Positions 49,591 to 57,660 of a stretch of DNA of 64,000 nucleotides are shown in pieces. The first letter of the stretch is position 1. Every line of letters begins with the position of its first letter. The notes below the pieces were generated by a model, which worked only from the letters and a program-made list of their open reading frames with translations, made no database searches and was not told the origin of the DNA. A program made the translations under genes and the position numbers. Source of the DNA: an uncultured bacterium (lineage in GTDB: Bacteria; Bacillota; Clostridia; Oscillospirales; Oscillospiraceae); contig CAMCCC010000005.1 of the NCBI GenBank assembly GCA_945873205.1, forward strand, positions 1-64,000, read 5' to 3'.

Positions 49591-50739
49591 ATGAAAGTTG
49601 CTGTTTTGGGTTTCGGCACTGTTGGAGCCGGAATTTATGAGATGCTTGCAAATGCAAAAGGCTTGGAGCAGGGGCCGGTTCTGGTGCGGCCCGGGAAGGA
49701 TGACGCTCCCTTTAAGCGCACCAGTATAGAGGCCATCCTGGCGGAGCCGGGGGTGGAAGCTGTGGCGGAGGCCATGGGCGGCATTGAGCCTGCCTTCAGC
49801 TATGCCATGGCGGCCCTGAAAGCCGGCAAGCACTTTGTCACCTCCAATAAGGCTCTGGTGGCGGCCCATGGGATTGAGCTGGCTACCGCAGCCAGAGAAA
49901 AGGGAGTGGGCTTCCTGTTCAGCGCTGCCTGCGGCGGCGGGATGCCCTTCCTGCATAATCTGAGCATCGCCGTGGAGAGCGACCTCATCGTCTCCCTGGG
50001 CGGCATCCTCAACGGCACCACCAACTATATGCTGGATGCCATGCAGCGCCGCTCCCTGGGCTATGACGAGGCTTTGCGCGATGCCCAGCGCCTGGGCTAT
50101 GCGGAGGCGGACCCCAGCGCCGATGTCTCCGGCCTGGACGCCCTGCGCAAGATTGTCCTCAGCTCCGCGGTGGCCTACGATCTGCTGCCGGTGGCGGGCC
50201 TGTGCCATGAGGGCATTGAGAGCATCACCGCCGAGGACGTGAAGCGCATTCAGGCCAGGGGCCTCAGCTGCCGCCTGATGGCCAAGTGCGGCCCTGCCGC
50301 CGGCGGCAAGGTCTACGCCTATGTGGAGCCGGTGCTGTTTCCTGCCTCCGCCCCGGAGTGCAGCGTCCTGGATAACTACAACATGGCCCGGTATGAAGGC
50401 AAGTGCGCCGGCCCCATGGTGTTCATGGGCCAGGGCGCGGGCCGCTGGCCCACCGCCTCTGCCGTGCTGCGGGACCTGGATTGCATCCTGAAAGGCCGGC
50501 TGCAGATGCTCTCCCCCGCCTGTCATGAGGGCAGCGCCGACAACGCCGCCTGCTGCCACAGCTACTATGTGCGCCTGCCCAGCAGCCTGTCCGGCTGCTT
50601 CGAGGCCAAGAGCTACAGCGAGGCGGACGGCGTCAGCGAGCTGCTCACCAAGCCCATGTCCGTCAAGGCCATGCATGAGATGGCCGCCCGGCTGCGCGGC
50701 GAGGGGGCATCCCTGTTCTTCGCCGCTGTGGAGGACTGA
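49591..50739 (+). CDS. hom: Homoserine dehydrogenase
   Basis: The 382-residue enzyme reduces aspartate semialdehyde to homoserine for threonine and methionine. It has the NAD(P)-binding VAVLGFGTVGAG, SNKALVAAHG, LGGILNGTTNYML and EADPSADVSGLDALRKI (substrate-binding Glu/Asp/Lys). It lacks an obvious C-terminal ACT domain, and the C-terminal part differs from the common 430-residue form, so feedback control by threonine may be weaker or absent. Start 49591 follows GGAGG; an upstream frame start at 49579 overlaps that site. lysC follows after three bases. Confidence 0.92.
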   Translation: MKVAVLGFGTVGAGIYEMLANAKGLEQGPVLVRPGKDDAPFKRTSIEAILAEPGVEAVAEAMGGIEPAFSYAMAALKAGKHFVTSNKALVAAHGIELATAAREKGVGFLFSAACGGGMPFLHNLSIAVESDLIVSLGGILNGTTNYMLDAMQRRSLGYDEALRDAQRLGYAEADPSADVSGLDALRKIVLSSAVAYDLLPVAGLCHEGIESITAEDVKRIQARGLSCRLMAKCGPAAGGKVYAYVEPVLFPASAPECSVLDNYNMARYEGKCAGPMVFMGQGAGRWPTASAVLRDLDCILKGRLQMLSPACHEGSADNAACCHSYYVRLPSSLSGCFEAKSYSEADGVSELLTKPMSVKAMHEMAARLRGEGASLFFAAVED

Positions 50740-50742
50740 GCC

Positions 50743-52056
50743 ATGGTAAAGGTTGCAAAATTCGGCGGTTCCTCCGTGGCCGGGGCCCAGCAGTTTGAAA
50801 AAGTCAAGGCCATCGTGGAGGCGGACCCGGCCCGGAAGGTGGTGGTGGTCTCCGCCGCCGGCAAGCGCAGTAGCGGCGACCATAAGCTCACCGATCTGTT
50901 GTATCTCTGCCATGCCCACCTGACCTATGGGGTATCATGCGACGACATTGTTCATACAATAGAGCAGCGCCTGTGCGAGATTCGGGACGAGTTGGGCCTT
51001 GGATTCGATGTGGGGGCGGAAATGGCCAAGCTGGAGCAGAGCCTCAGCAAGGATATGTCCGCCGATGAGCTGGTGTCCCGGGGCGAGTACCTGACCTCCC
51101 GGCTCATGGCCGATTACCTGGGCTATCAGTTTGTGGACGCGGCGGACTGTGTTTTCTTCGCCTATGACGGTCAGGTGGACCGGGAGAAAACCTACGCCGC
51201 CATCAAGGCCGCCTATGAGCAGTACGACCGCATCGTGATTCCCGGCTTCTATGGGAAGCTGCCCAACGGCCGCATCAAGGTGATGACCCGGGGCGGCAGC
51301 GACATCAGCGGCGCCCTGGCCGCGGCGGCCATCGACGCCGACGTGTACGAGAACTGGACGGACGTGTCCGGCATCCTGATGGCGGACCCCCGCATTGTGA
51401 AAGACCCCAAGCCCATCGGCCGCATCACCTACGCCGAGCTGCGGGAGCTGGCCTTCATGGGGGCCTCCGTTCTCCATGAGGAATCGGTGCAGCCGGTGAA
51501 GGAGAAGGGGATCGCCCTCAACATCCGCAACACCAACTGCCCGGAGCATCCCGGCACCATCATCGTGGATAAGATCGAAAAGGAGGAGCGGGATGAACGC
51601 TTCCTCACCGGTATCGCCGGGCGGAAGAATTTCACCATCCTCACCGTCAATAAGCGGAACATGAACGCCAGCCAGACCCTGCGCCAGACCCTGGAGATCT
51701 TTGACCACTACCATGCCAATGTGGAGCATATCACCCTGGGGCTGGACTCCTTCGCCCTGGTCACCTCCACCGCCGCCCTGGGGGATGCGCTTTACAGCCT
51801 CATGGGAGACATCGAGAAGCAGTGCCACCCGGAGGACCTGCGGGTGCAGGACGGCATCGCCCTGGTGGCTGCCGTAGGCCGCAAAATGACCTTCCGCCCC
51901 GGCATCTCCGGCAAAATCTTCAAGGCGCTGGGCGAAGAGGGCATCAATATCCGCACCATTGCCCAGGGCGCGGATGAGCTTTCCATCATCGTGGGCGTGG
52001 ACAACAAGAATTACGAGGCGGCGGTACAGGTGCTGTACGACAGCTTCGCTGGTTAA
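50743..52056 (+). CDS. lysC: Aspartate kinase
   Basis: The 437-residue enzyme phosphorylates aspartate, the first step to lysine, threonine and methionine. Hallmarks are VAKFGGSSVAGAQQFEKV, the substrate-binding RGEYLTSRLMADYLG, RGGSDISGALAAAAI and the C-terminal ACT domains (FTILTVNKRNMNASQTLRQ and IALVAAVGRKMTFRPGISGKIFKAL) that bind inhibitory amino acids. It is closely packed between hom and asd, so the three enzymes form one aspartate-pathway operon. Confidence 0.96.
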   Translation: MVKVAKFGGSSVAGAQQFEKVKAIVEADPARKVVVVSAAGKRSSGDHKLTDLLYLCHAHLTYGVSCDDIVHTIEQRLCEIRDELGLGFDVGAEMAKLEQSLSKDMSADELVSRGEYLTSRLMADYLGYQFVDAADCVFFAYDGQVDREKTYAAIKAAYEQYDRIVIPGFYGKLPNGRIKVMTRGGSDISGALAAAAIDADVYENWTDVSGILMADPRIVKDPKPIGRITYAELRELAFMGASVLHEESVQPVKEKGIALNIRNTNCPEHPGTIIVDKIEKEERDERFLTGIAGRKNFTILTVNKRNMNASQTLRQTLEIFDHYHANVEHITLGLDSFALVTSTAALGDALYSLMGDIEKQCHPEDLRVQDGIALVAAVGRKMTFRPGISGKIFKALGEEGINIRTIAQGADELSIIVGVDNKNYEAAVQVLYDSFAG

Positions 52057-52081
52057 CATAATGTAATGGAGGAGAAGAAAA

Positions 52082-53089
52082 ATGAAGAAATATAATGTTG
52101 CCATTCTGGGTGCTTCCGGCGCCGTGGGCCAGCAGATGCTGCAGGTCCTGGAAGAGTATCAGATCCCTGTGGACACCCTGCTGCCCCTGGCCAGCGCCCG
52201 CAGCGCCGGGGAAAAGGTGCTGTTCAACGGCCGGGAAGTGGAGATTCAGGAAGCCACCGAGGACAGCTTCCAGGGCATGGATTTTGTCCTGGGCGCGGTG
52301 AAAAACGGCATGTCCAGAAAGTTTGCCCCCGCCATCGTGAAAAGCGGCGCGGTGTACATCGATAACAGCTCCGCCTTCCGCCTTGACCCGGAGGTGCCCC
52401 TCATCGTGCCGGAAATCAACGGCGCCGACGCCCTGAACAACAAGGGCATCATCGCAAACCCCAACTGCTCCACCATCATCACCCTGATGGCTGTGGCCGC
52501 CCTGGCGAAGATTTCTCCCATCCGTTCCATGGTGGCCTGCACCTATCAGGCTGTCTCCGGCGCCGGCAAGGCCGGCTTTGACGAGCTGGAGGGCCAGATG
52601 GCCGCCGCCGTCAACGGCGGGGAGATGGAGTGCAAGGTGTTCCCCACCCAGATCGCCCTCAACGTCATCCCGCACATCGGTGACGAGCTGGAGAACCTCT
52701 ACACCGACGAGGAGATGAAGATGCAGAACGAGGGCCAGCGCATCCTCCACCTGCCGGAGCTGAAGGTGAACTGCACCTGCGTCCGGGTGCCCGTCATGCG
52801 CTCTCACTCCATCGCTGTCACCGTCCGCACGGAGGAGAAGATTTCCGTGGAGCAGGCCAAGGCCGCCATTGCCGCCTTCCCTGGCTGCCGCCTGATCGAG
52901 GATTATCAGGGCCGCAACTATCCCACGCCCCTGGACACCAGCAACCAGGACCTGGTCTGGGTGGGCCGCATCCGTGAGGACCTGACCGACGACAAGGGCC
53001 TGACCCTCTGGTGCTGCGGCGATCAGATCCGCAAGGGCGCCGCCAGCAACGCCGTGCAGATTCTGAAATACCTGATCGAGAACCGGTAA
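52082..53089 (+). CDS. asd: Aspartate-semialdehyde dehydrogenase
   Basis: The 335-residue enzyme makes aspartate semialdehyde from aspartyl phosphate with NADPH. It has VAILGASGAVGQQML, the catalytic cysteine in ANPNCSTI, QAVSGAGKAG, and the C-terminal RVPVMRSHS with the active-site His/Arg region. AGGAGAAG precedes the ATG. It ends the hom-lysC-asd operon before a terminator. Confidence 0.96.
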   Translation: MKKYNVAILGASGAVGQQMLQVLEEYQIPVDTLLPLASARSAGEKVLFNGREVEIQEATEDSFQGMDFVLGAVKNGMSRKFAPAIVKSGAVYIDNSSAFRLDPEVPLIVPEINGADALNNKGIIANPNCSTIITLMAVAALAKISPIRSMVACTYQAVSGAGKAGFDELEGQMAAAVNGGEMECKVFPTQIALNVIPHIGDELENLYTDEEMKMQNEGQRILHLPELKVNCTCVRVPVMRSHSIAVTVRTEEKISVEQAKAAIAAFPGCRLIEDYQGRNYPTPLDTSNQDLVWVGRIREDLTDDKGLTLWCCGDQIRKGAASNAVQILKYLIENR

Positions 53090-53105
53090 ATTTTACTGCA
53101 TATCA

Positions 53106-53134
53106 AAAGCGCCCGCCTTATGGCGGGCGCTTTG
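53106..53134. terminator. Intrinsic terminator after asd
   Basis: AAAGCGCCCGCC pairs with GGCGGGCGCTTT around a four-base loop. It also serves the convergent lipoprotein gene. Confidence 0.82.
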
Positions 53135-53138
53135 CGTA

Positions 53139-54386
53139 TTATTTGAGATCATAAAGGTAGAAGTTTCCGTCTCCGGGCTGCTCCAGCACCGTGTCGCTGT
53201 CAAACCAAATCAGCCTTTCGGCGTTCTGGATATCCAGCCGCACCATGGTGCAGTCCCGGTAATCCAGCACAGCGGCCTTGTTGCTGCCGGTGTCCTTCAG
53301 CAGCAGGCGCTGGCCGTCCAGGCTGCCGGTGCTGCTCAGGTTGGAGGCGGGCAGGGTATAGCCATCCACGGCCCGCAGGGACCAGTCCTCCAGGTCCAGC
53401 ACATAGGTCTGGCCGCTGCCGTCGGTACACAGGGCGTAGTGGCTGCCGGAGAACATGCTGCCCTGCCGCAGCTGACTGTCGAACCCGGCCAGATGGGCAA
53501 AGCGCAGGCTGCCGGTGTCCCCTTCGGTTTGTAAAGAGGGCATTTCCTGCCGCTTAAAGTTGGAGAGACTGATGCTCCAGAAATGATAGTCCCCCAGAAC
53601 ACCGCTGCCCTCGCTGCCCTGGCTCCAGCAGATGATTTTATCGCCGGTGACGGTGCAGGCCTTCACCGGTTCGCCGGAGAGCTCGTCCAGGCTGTAAATG
53701 GTACTGGTTTTCAGATCGCAGTAGTAGATTGCGCCGCCCTCCCGGGCCAGCAGCAAACCGCTGTGATCCGGGCTGAACGCGGCGTTGCAGATGTGGGAAA
53801 GGCTACCCATGCGGCAGTTGGCAAGCAGATCCGTCAGCTCTCCGCTTTCCAGATCCAGCAGCACCGGGTAGTAGCTGTAAACGGTGTCGTCCTCCTCAAT
53901 GTGCCAGCGCAGCAGGAACAGATTTTTACTGCCCTGGTCAGACAGAGTCAGCATGCTGGCTGCCATATCCGCCGGGACGTAGGTCAGCGTCCTGACGCCG
54001 TTGTGCTCTGCCCAGTCAAAGTTCAGGTGATAGCGGCTGCCGTCCAGGGTGTAGGCATTGTTGAACTGGGTCTCCTCCAGCTGCTCCAGCGCCCCATCGG
54101 CGTTAACGGCGAAGGCGTCATAGTGGCTGCCCTGATTCATCTCCACCGGGTCGGCGCAGAGATGGAACACGCCGCAGTTTTCCACAGGCCGCAGCTGCTT
54201 GTCCTTATAGACTTCCGGGATAACGGCGCTGGCTTTTATCAGGGGGAGAGCCGGTCCGTTGGCGCTGACCGATGCCGCCCGTACTGCCGGGGCCGCCGAT
54301 GCGCTGGCGGGCGCCTGCGCCTCCGCCTTGCCGCAGGCGCTGATCAGGCAGCACAGGACCAATAGTAGCAAGATGATTCTTTTCAT
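53139..54386 (-). CDS. Lipoprotein with beta-propeller-like repeats
   Basis: The 415-residue protein has a lipoprotein signal (LISAC, lipidated C18), an Ala/Ser-rich spacer and a large beta-rich domain with repeated blade-like strands (LSHICNAAFSPDHSGLLLAREGGAIYYCDLKTSTIYSL, SGSHYALCTDGSGQTYVLDLEDWSLRAVDGY, DGQRLLLKDTGSNKAAVLDYRDCTMVRLD). This resembles TolB/WD-type propellers on the outer face of the membrane. Start 54386 is set by GGAGG upstream; a frame to 54479 would bury the signal peptide. The binding partner is unknown. Confidence 0.75.
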   Translation of the reverse strand: MKRIILLLLVLCCLISACGKAEAQAPASASAAPAVRAASVSANGPALPLIKASAVIPEVYKDKQLRPVENCGVFHLCADPVEMNQGSHYDAFAVNADGALEQLEETQFNNAYTLDGSRYHLNFDWAEHNGVRTLTYVPADMAASMLTLSDQGSKNLFLLRWHIEEDDTVYSYYPVLLDLESGELTDLLANCRMGSLSHICNAAFSPDHSGLLLAREGGAIYYCDLKTSTIYSLDELSGEPVKACTVTGDKIICWSQGSEGSGVLGDYHFWSISLSNFKRQEMPSLQTEGDTGSLRFAHLAGFDSQLRQGSMFSGSHYALCTDGSGQTYVLDLEDWSLRAVDGYTLPASNLSSTGSLDGQRLLLKDTGSNKAAVLDYRDCTMVRLDIQNAERLIWFDSDTVLEQPGDGNFYLYDLK

Positions 54387-54494
54387 GCCGACCTCCAGTG
54401 ATTCGTTTACCATAACTCTGACGAGGACATTTCTATTTTGTTCCAGCATATCATAGAAACCAGAAAATTTTTTAGACAAACAATAAACTTTGGA

Positions 54495-54530
54495 AAAATA
54501 AAACAGGGCCGCCTTTTGAGCGGCCCTGTC
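54495..54530 (-). terminator. Terminator of the SGNH-like gene
   Basis: ACAGGGCCGC (54503-54512) pairs with GCGGCCCTGT (54520-54529); on the minus strand it runs into TTTTATTTTT. Confidence 0.85.
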
Positions 54531-54541
54531 TGATTGAAAGA

Positions 54542-55381
54542 TCAGATTCCATGCATACGGAAGTATTCCATGATCTTGCTGATGCCGGCAGAACTGATGC
54601 TGCGGCCATCCGTGGCAGCGTATTCGGCACTGAGAGCGCCGCTGGTGTCGTTCAGGATAGCCCCCAGGTCCGCATAGTAGACGCCGGTGTCAGCGCAGAC
54701 CTGCTGAATCCACTGGTTGGCCTGGGCAATCCGTTCCGCTGTCAGCCCGTCGGTGCCGGTGTAGGCGGCGGTGACGGAGCCGATGGAGCAGCAGATGATC
54801 CGCGTCTCCGGGCTTGCCGACTGGATGCCCTTCACAAGGGAACTGTACCCGGCAATGAAGCTGTCCCGATCAGTGCTTCCCAGACTGTCGCCGCCCAGGT
54901 AGATCACCAGCCGGGCCGGCTGATACAGACCGGCGGCGTCCGCCGGGGTTTTCTCCGTGCCGTCGTTGGGGTAGATGATTTTGGTACTGGCAGCGTTGGC
55001 GGCGGGGAGGCTTCCCCCGGCGGGCAGCCATACCTGGGCGGAAGCGGTGCTGCCGTAGTTGGCGCCGAAGCTGCCCACGGCGGAAAAGCTTTCATCGCAC
55101 AGGAAGGTCAGGTTGAAAAGGTATTCCAGCCCTGTGTCCTGAGAGCCGGGCAGGGCCATGGCGCCGGCACCGCCGTCCAGGCCGCCGTCCACTCCGCTGC
55201 TGCCGGAGGAACTGCCGGAGGAAAGAGCGCTGCTCTCCCCCAGATACAGGGTACCGTCCTGCCGCTGGCCGCCGAAGCCCAGCACCATGGTGATGATCAG
55301 GCCGACCAGCACCGCCGCCAGGGCGACCACGATGGCCAGGGCCCAGATGATGTTTTTGATTCCTGATAATCCGTTATTCAT
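54542..55381 (-). CDS. Membrane-anchored SGNH-hydrolase-like protein
   Basis: The 279-residue protein has one N-terminal membrane segment (IIWALAIVVALAAVLVGLIITMVLG), a Gly/Ser-rich linker and an outer domain that looks like a divergent SGNH/GDSL esterase: FLCDESFSAVG in place of the GDS-type block 1, LVIYLGGDSLGS in place of the GxN region, and ISSAGISKIMEYFR near the C-terminus in place of the DGxH block. Such proteins often trim acetyl or acyl groups from cell-wall polymers. The catalytic residues are not clear, so activity is uncertain. It lies between the EF-G paralogue and the propeller lipoprotein, with its own terminator. Confidence 0.65.
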   Translation of the reverse strand: MNNGLSGIKNIIWALAIVVALAAVLVGLIITMVLGFGGQRQDGTLYLGESSALSSGSSSGSSGVDGGLDGGAGAMALPGSQDTGLEYLFNLTFLCDESFSAVGSFGANYGSTASAQVWLPAGGSLPAANAASTKIIYPNDGTEKTPADAAGLYQPARLVIYLGGDSLGSTDRDSFIAGYSSLVKGIQSASPETRIICCSIGSVTAAYTGTDGLTAERIAQANQWIQQVCADTGVYYADLGAILNDTSGALSAEYAATDGRSISSAGISKIMEYFRMHGI

Positions 55382-55394
55382 AGTCCTCTTGGTT

Positions 55395-55425
55395 TAAAAA
55401 CTGGCGGCCTGTTACAGCCGCCAGT
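55395..55425 (-). terminator. Terminator of the EF-G paralogue gene
   Basis: ACTGGCGGC (55400-55408) pairs with GCCGCCAGT (55417-55425); on the minus strand TTTTT follows. Confidence 0.8.
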
Positions 55426-55441
55426 CACTGTTATTTTATGC

Positions 55442-57460
55442 TTACTCCTGCTCGGCCAGAGCCTTGGCTTCCTCAATGACCTTCTGCTGGACATTGCCGG
55501 GAGCTTCCTCATAGCGGATGAACTTGCAGGTGAAGGAACCACGGCCCTGGGTCATGGACCGCAGGTCGATGGTGTAGGAGCTCATCTCTGCCATGGGAAC
55601 CTCGGCCTCCACGGTCTGCATGCCGTCCTCGGCGTTCATGCCCAGCACGGTGCCGCGGCGCTTGGAGCTGATGTCGCTCATGATGTCGCCCAGGTTCTCA
55701 TCGGGGATGGTGACCTGCAGCAGGCCGATGGGCTCAAGAATGGTGGGCTTGGCCTTGGGGATGCCGTCCTGGTAGGCCAGGCGGGCAGCGGTCTGGAAGG
55801 CCATATCGTTGGAGTCCACCGGGTGGTAGGAGCCATCGTACAGGGTGGCCTTCAGGCCAACCAGGGGATAACCGGCCAGAACGCCCTTCACAACGGCGTT
55901 GCGCAGGCCCTTTTCCACAGAGGGGAAGAAGTTCTTGGGAACGGAGCCGCCGAAGACCTCCTCGGCGAAGATCATATCGTCCTGCTCGTCCTGGGGCTCA
56001 AAGCGAATCCAGACATCACCGAACTGGCCGGAACCGCCGGACTGCTTCTTGTGACGGCCATGGGCTTCCACACGGCCCTTGATCTTCTCGCGGTAAGCCA
56101 CGCGGGCGGGCTTCAGCTCGGTCTCCACGCCGAAGCGGCTCTTCAGCTTGGCGCAGAGCACGTCCAGCTGAATGTCGCCCAGGCCGGAGAGCACCTGCTG
56201 GCGGGTCTCGGCGTTGTTGAACAGATTGAAGGAGATGTCCTCCTCGTTGAGTCTTGCAAGGCCTGCGGCAACCTTGTCGTCCTGGCCCTTGGTCTTGGGG
56301 GAGATGGCCATGGAGTAGCAGGGTTCGGGCATCTGGATGGCGGGCAGCTCTACCTCGTTCTTGGGGTCGCACACGGTGTCGCCGGTTTTCCAGTCCATCT
56401 TGCCAACGGCCACGATGTCGCCGCAGCAGGCTTCCTTCACCTCGGTGGTCTTCTTGCCGCAAATGGTGTACAGACGGCCCAGCTTATCGGTGCTGGAGGC
56501 GCGGACGTTGCGCAGGGACATATCGGCAGTGATCTTGCCCTGCATGACCTTCACGAAGCTGTATTTACCGAACTGGTCGGAAATGGTCTTGAACACGAAG
56601 CCAACGGTGCTGCCGGCGGGCTGGATGCCCTCCATCTCGGCGGGGTTGGGAACGTAGTCCACAACGCCGTGCAGCAGGGCCTCGGTGCCGATACCGGCCA
56701 TGGCGGCGCTGGCGAACACGGGCACCACGCTGCGGTCCTTCAGACCGGCGCGGATGCCGGTGACCATCTCGGCCTCGGTCAGCTCCATTGTGTCGAAGTA
56801 CTTCTCCATCAGCTCCTCGGTGGCGCCGGCGGCGGTCTCCATCAGGGCCTCCCGCAGCTCTTCCACCTTGTCCGCGTCGGCGGCGGGGACAGCGACCTTG
56901 GTGGTCTTGCCGCCCTTGGTCTGGTAAGCGGTGTTATGCACAATATCAATGACGCCGGTGCCGTCGGAGGTGGGGATGGTGACGGCGCAGACGATGCTGC
57001 CATACTTGGCCTTCAGGGCGTCCAGCACCTTGAAGTAATCGCCGTGCTCCTCATCGCACTTGGAGATGCAGAAAGCAGCGGGGACGCTGGCGGCCTTCAG
57101 GTATTTCCATGCCCGCTCAGCGCCGACGGACAGTCCGTCCTTGGCGGAGCAGAGGATGATGCCGGTCTCGGCAGCACGGATGGCAGCCAGGGCCTCGCCC
57201 ACAAAGTCAAAGAAGCCGGGGCAGTCCAGCACATTGATCTTGCAGCCGCCGAAGTTGACAGGGGCCACAGCGGTGGAAATGGTGATCTGGCGCTTGATTT
57301 CCTCCGCGTCATAGTCGCAGACGGTGTTGCCGTCGCTGACCTTACCCATACGGTCGATGGCGCCGGTGCTGAACAGCATGCTCTCAGCAAGGCTGGTCTT
57401 GCCGCTGTTGCCATGGCCCAGCAGGCAGATGTTGCGGATGTTTTTGGTTTCGTAGCTCAT
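55442..57460 (-). CDS. Elongation factor G-like GTPase (EF-G paralogue)
   Basis: The 672-residue protein has all EF-G domains: GTPase domain with GHGNSGKTS (G1), DCPGFFDF (G3) and the G4 position SKCD, where the canonical first Asn is Ser; then domains II-V with REKIKGRVEAHGRHKKQSGGSGQFGDVWIRFEP and RRGTVLGMNAEDGMQTVEAEVPMAEM. It matches the shorter EF-G II type paralogues of Firmicutes rather than the main fusA, which would sit in the str operon with rpsL, rpsG and tuf. Paralogues act in ribosome recycling or in still undefined translation steps. No ribosomal genes are near. Confidence 0.88.
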   Translation of the reverse strand: MSYETKNIRNICLLGHGNSGKTSLAESMLFSTGAIDRMGKVSDGNTVCDYDAEEIKRQITISTAVAPVNFGGCKINVLDCPGFFDFVGEALAAIRAAETGIILCSAKDGLSVGAERAWKYLKAASVPAAFCISKCDEEHGDYFKVLDALKAKYGSIVCAVTIPTSDGTGVIDIVHNTAYQTKGGKTTKVAVPAADADKVEELREALMETAAGATEELMEKYFDTMELTEAEMVTGIRAGLKDRSVVPVFASAAMAGIGTEALLHGVVDYVPNPAEMEGIQPAGSTVGFVFKTISDQFGKYSFVKVMQGKITADMSLRNVRASSTDKLGRLYTICGKKTTEVKEACCGDIVAVGKMDWKTGDTVCDPKNEVELPAIQMPEPCYSMAISPKTKGQDDKVAAGLARLNEEDISFNLFNNAETRQQVLSGLGDIQLDVLCAKLKSRFGVETELKPARVAYREKIKGRVEAHGRHKKQSGGSGQFGDVWIRFEPQDEQDDMIFAEEVFGGSVPKNFFPSVEKGLRNAVVKGVLAGYPLVGLKATLYDGSYHPVDSNDMAFQTAARLAYQDGIPKAKPTILEPIGLLQVTIPDENLGDIMSDISSKRRGTVLGMNAEDGMQTVEAEVPMAEMSSYTIDLRSMTQGRGSFTCKFIRYEEAPGNVQQKVIEEAKALAEQE

Positions 57461-57610
57461 GTGTTGCTTCCTCTCTTGGTTTGATTTGTATAATTAATTA
57501 TGAAATTCCATCACATCATTCAGCTTATTATACACGATGTACAGGGGATTGGCAACAAAAATTTGTGGACAATTATGGATTCTGCCGATTTTCCTCCGCC
57601 CCGGGGAAAT

Positions 57611-57639
57611 AAAAATCAGCCGGTGCAGGCACCGGCTGA
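57611..57639 (-). terminator. Terminator of the pseudo-P-type ATPase gene
   Basis: TCAGCCGGTG (57616-57625) pairs with CACCGGCTGA (57630-57639); on the minus strand TTTTTATTT follows. Confidence 0.85.
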
Positions 57640-57660
57640 GGAAACGGATATATATTCTTT

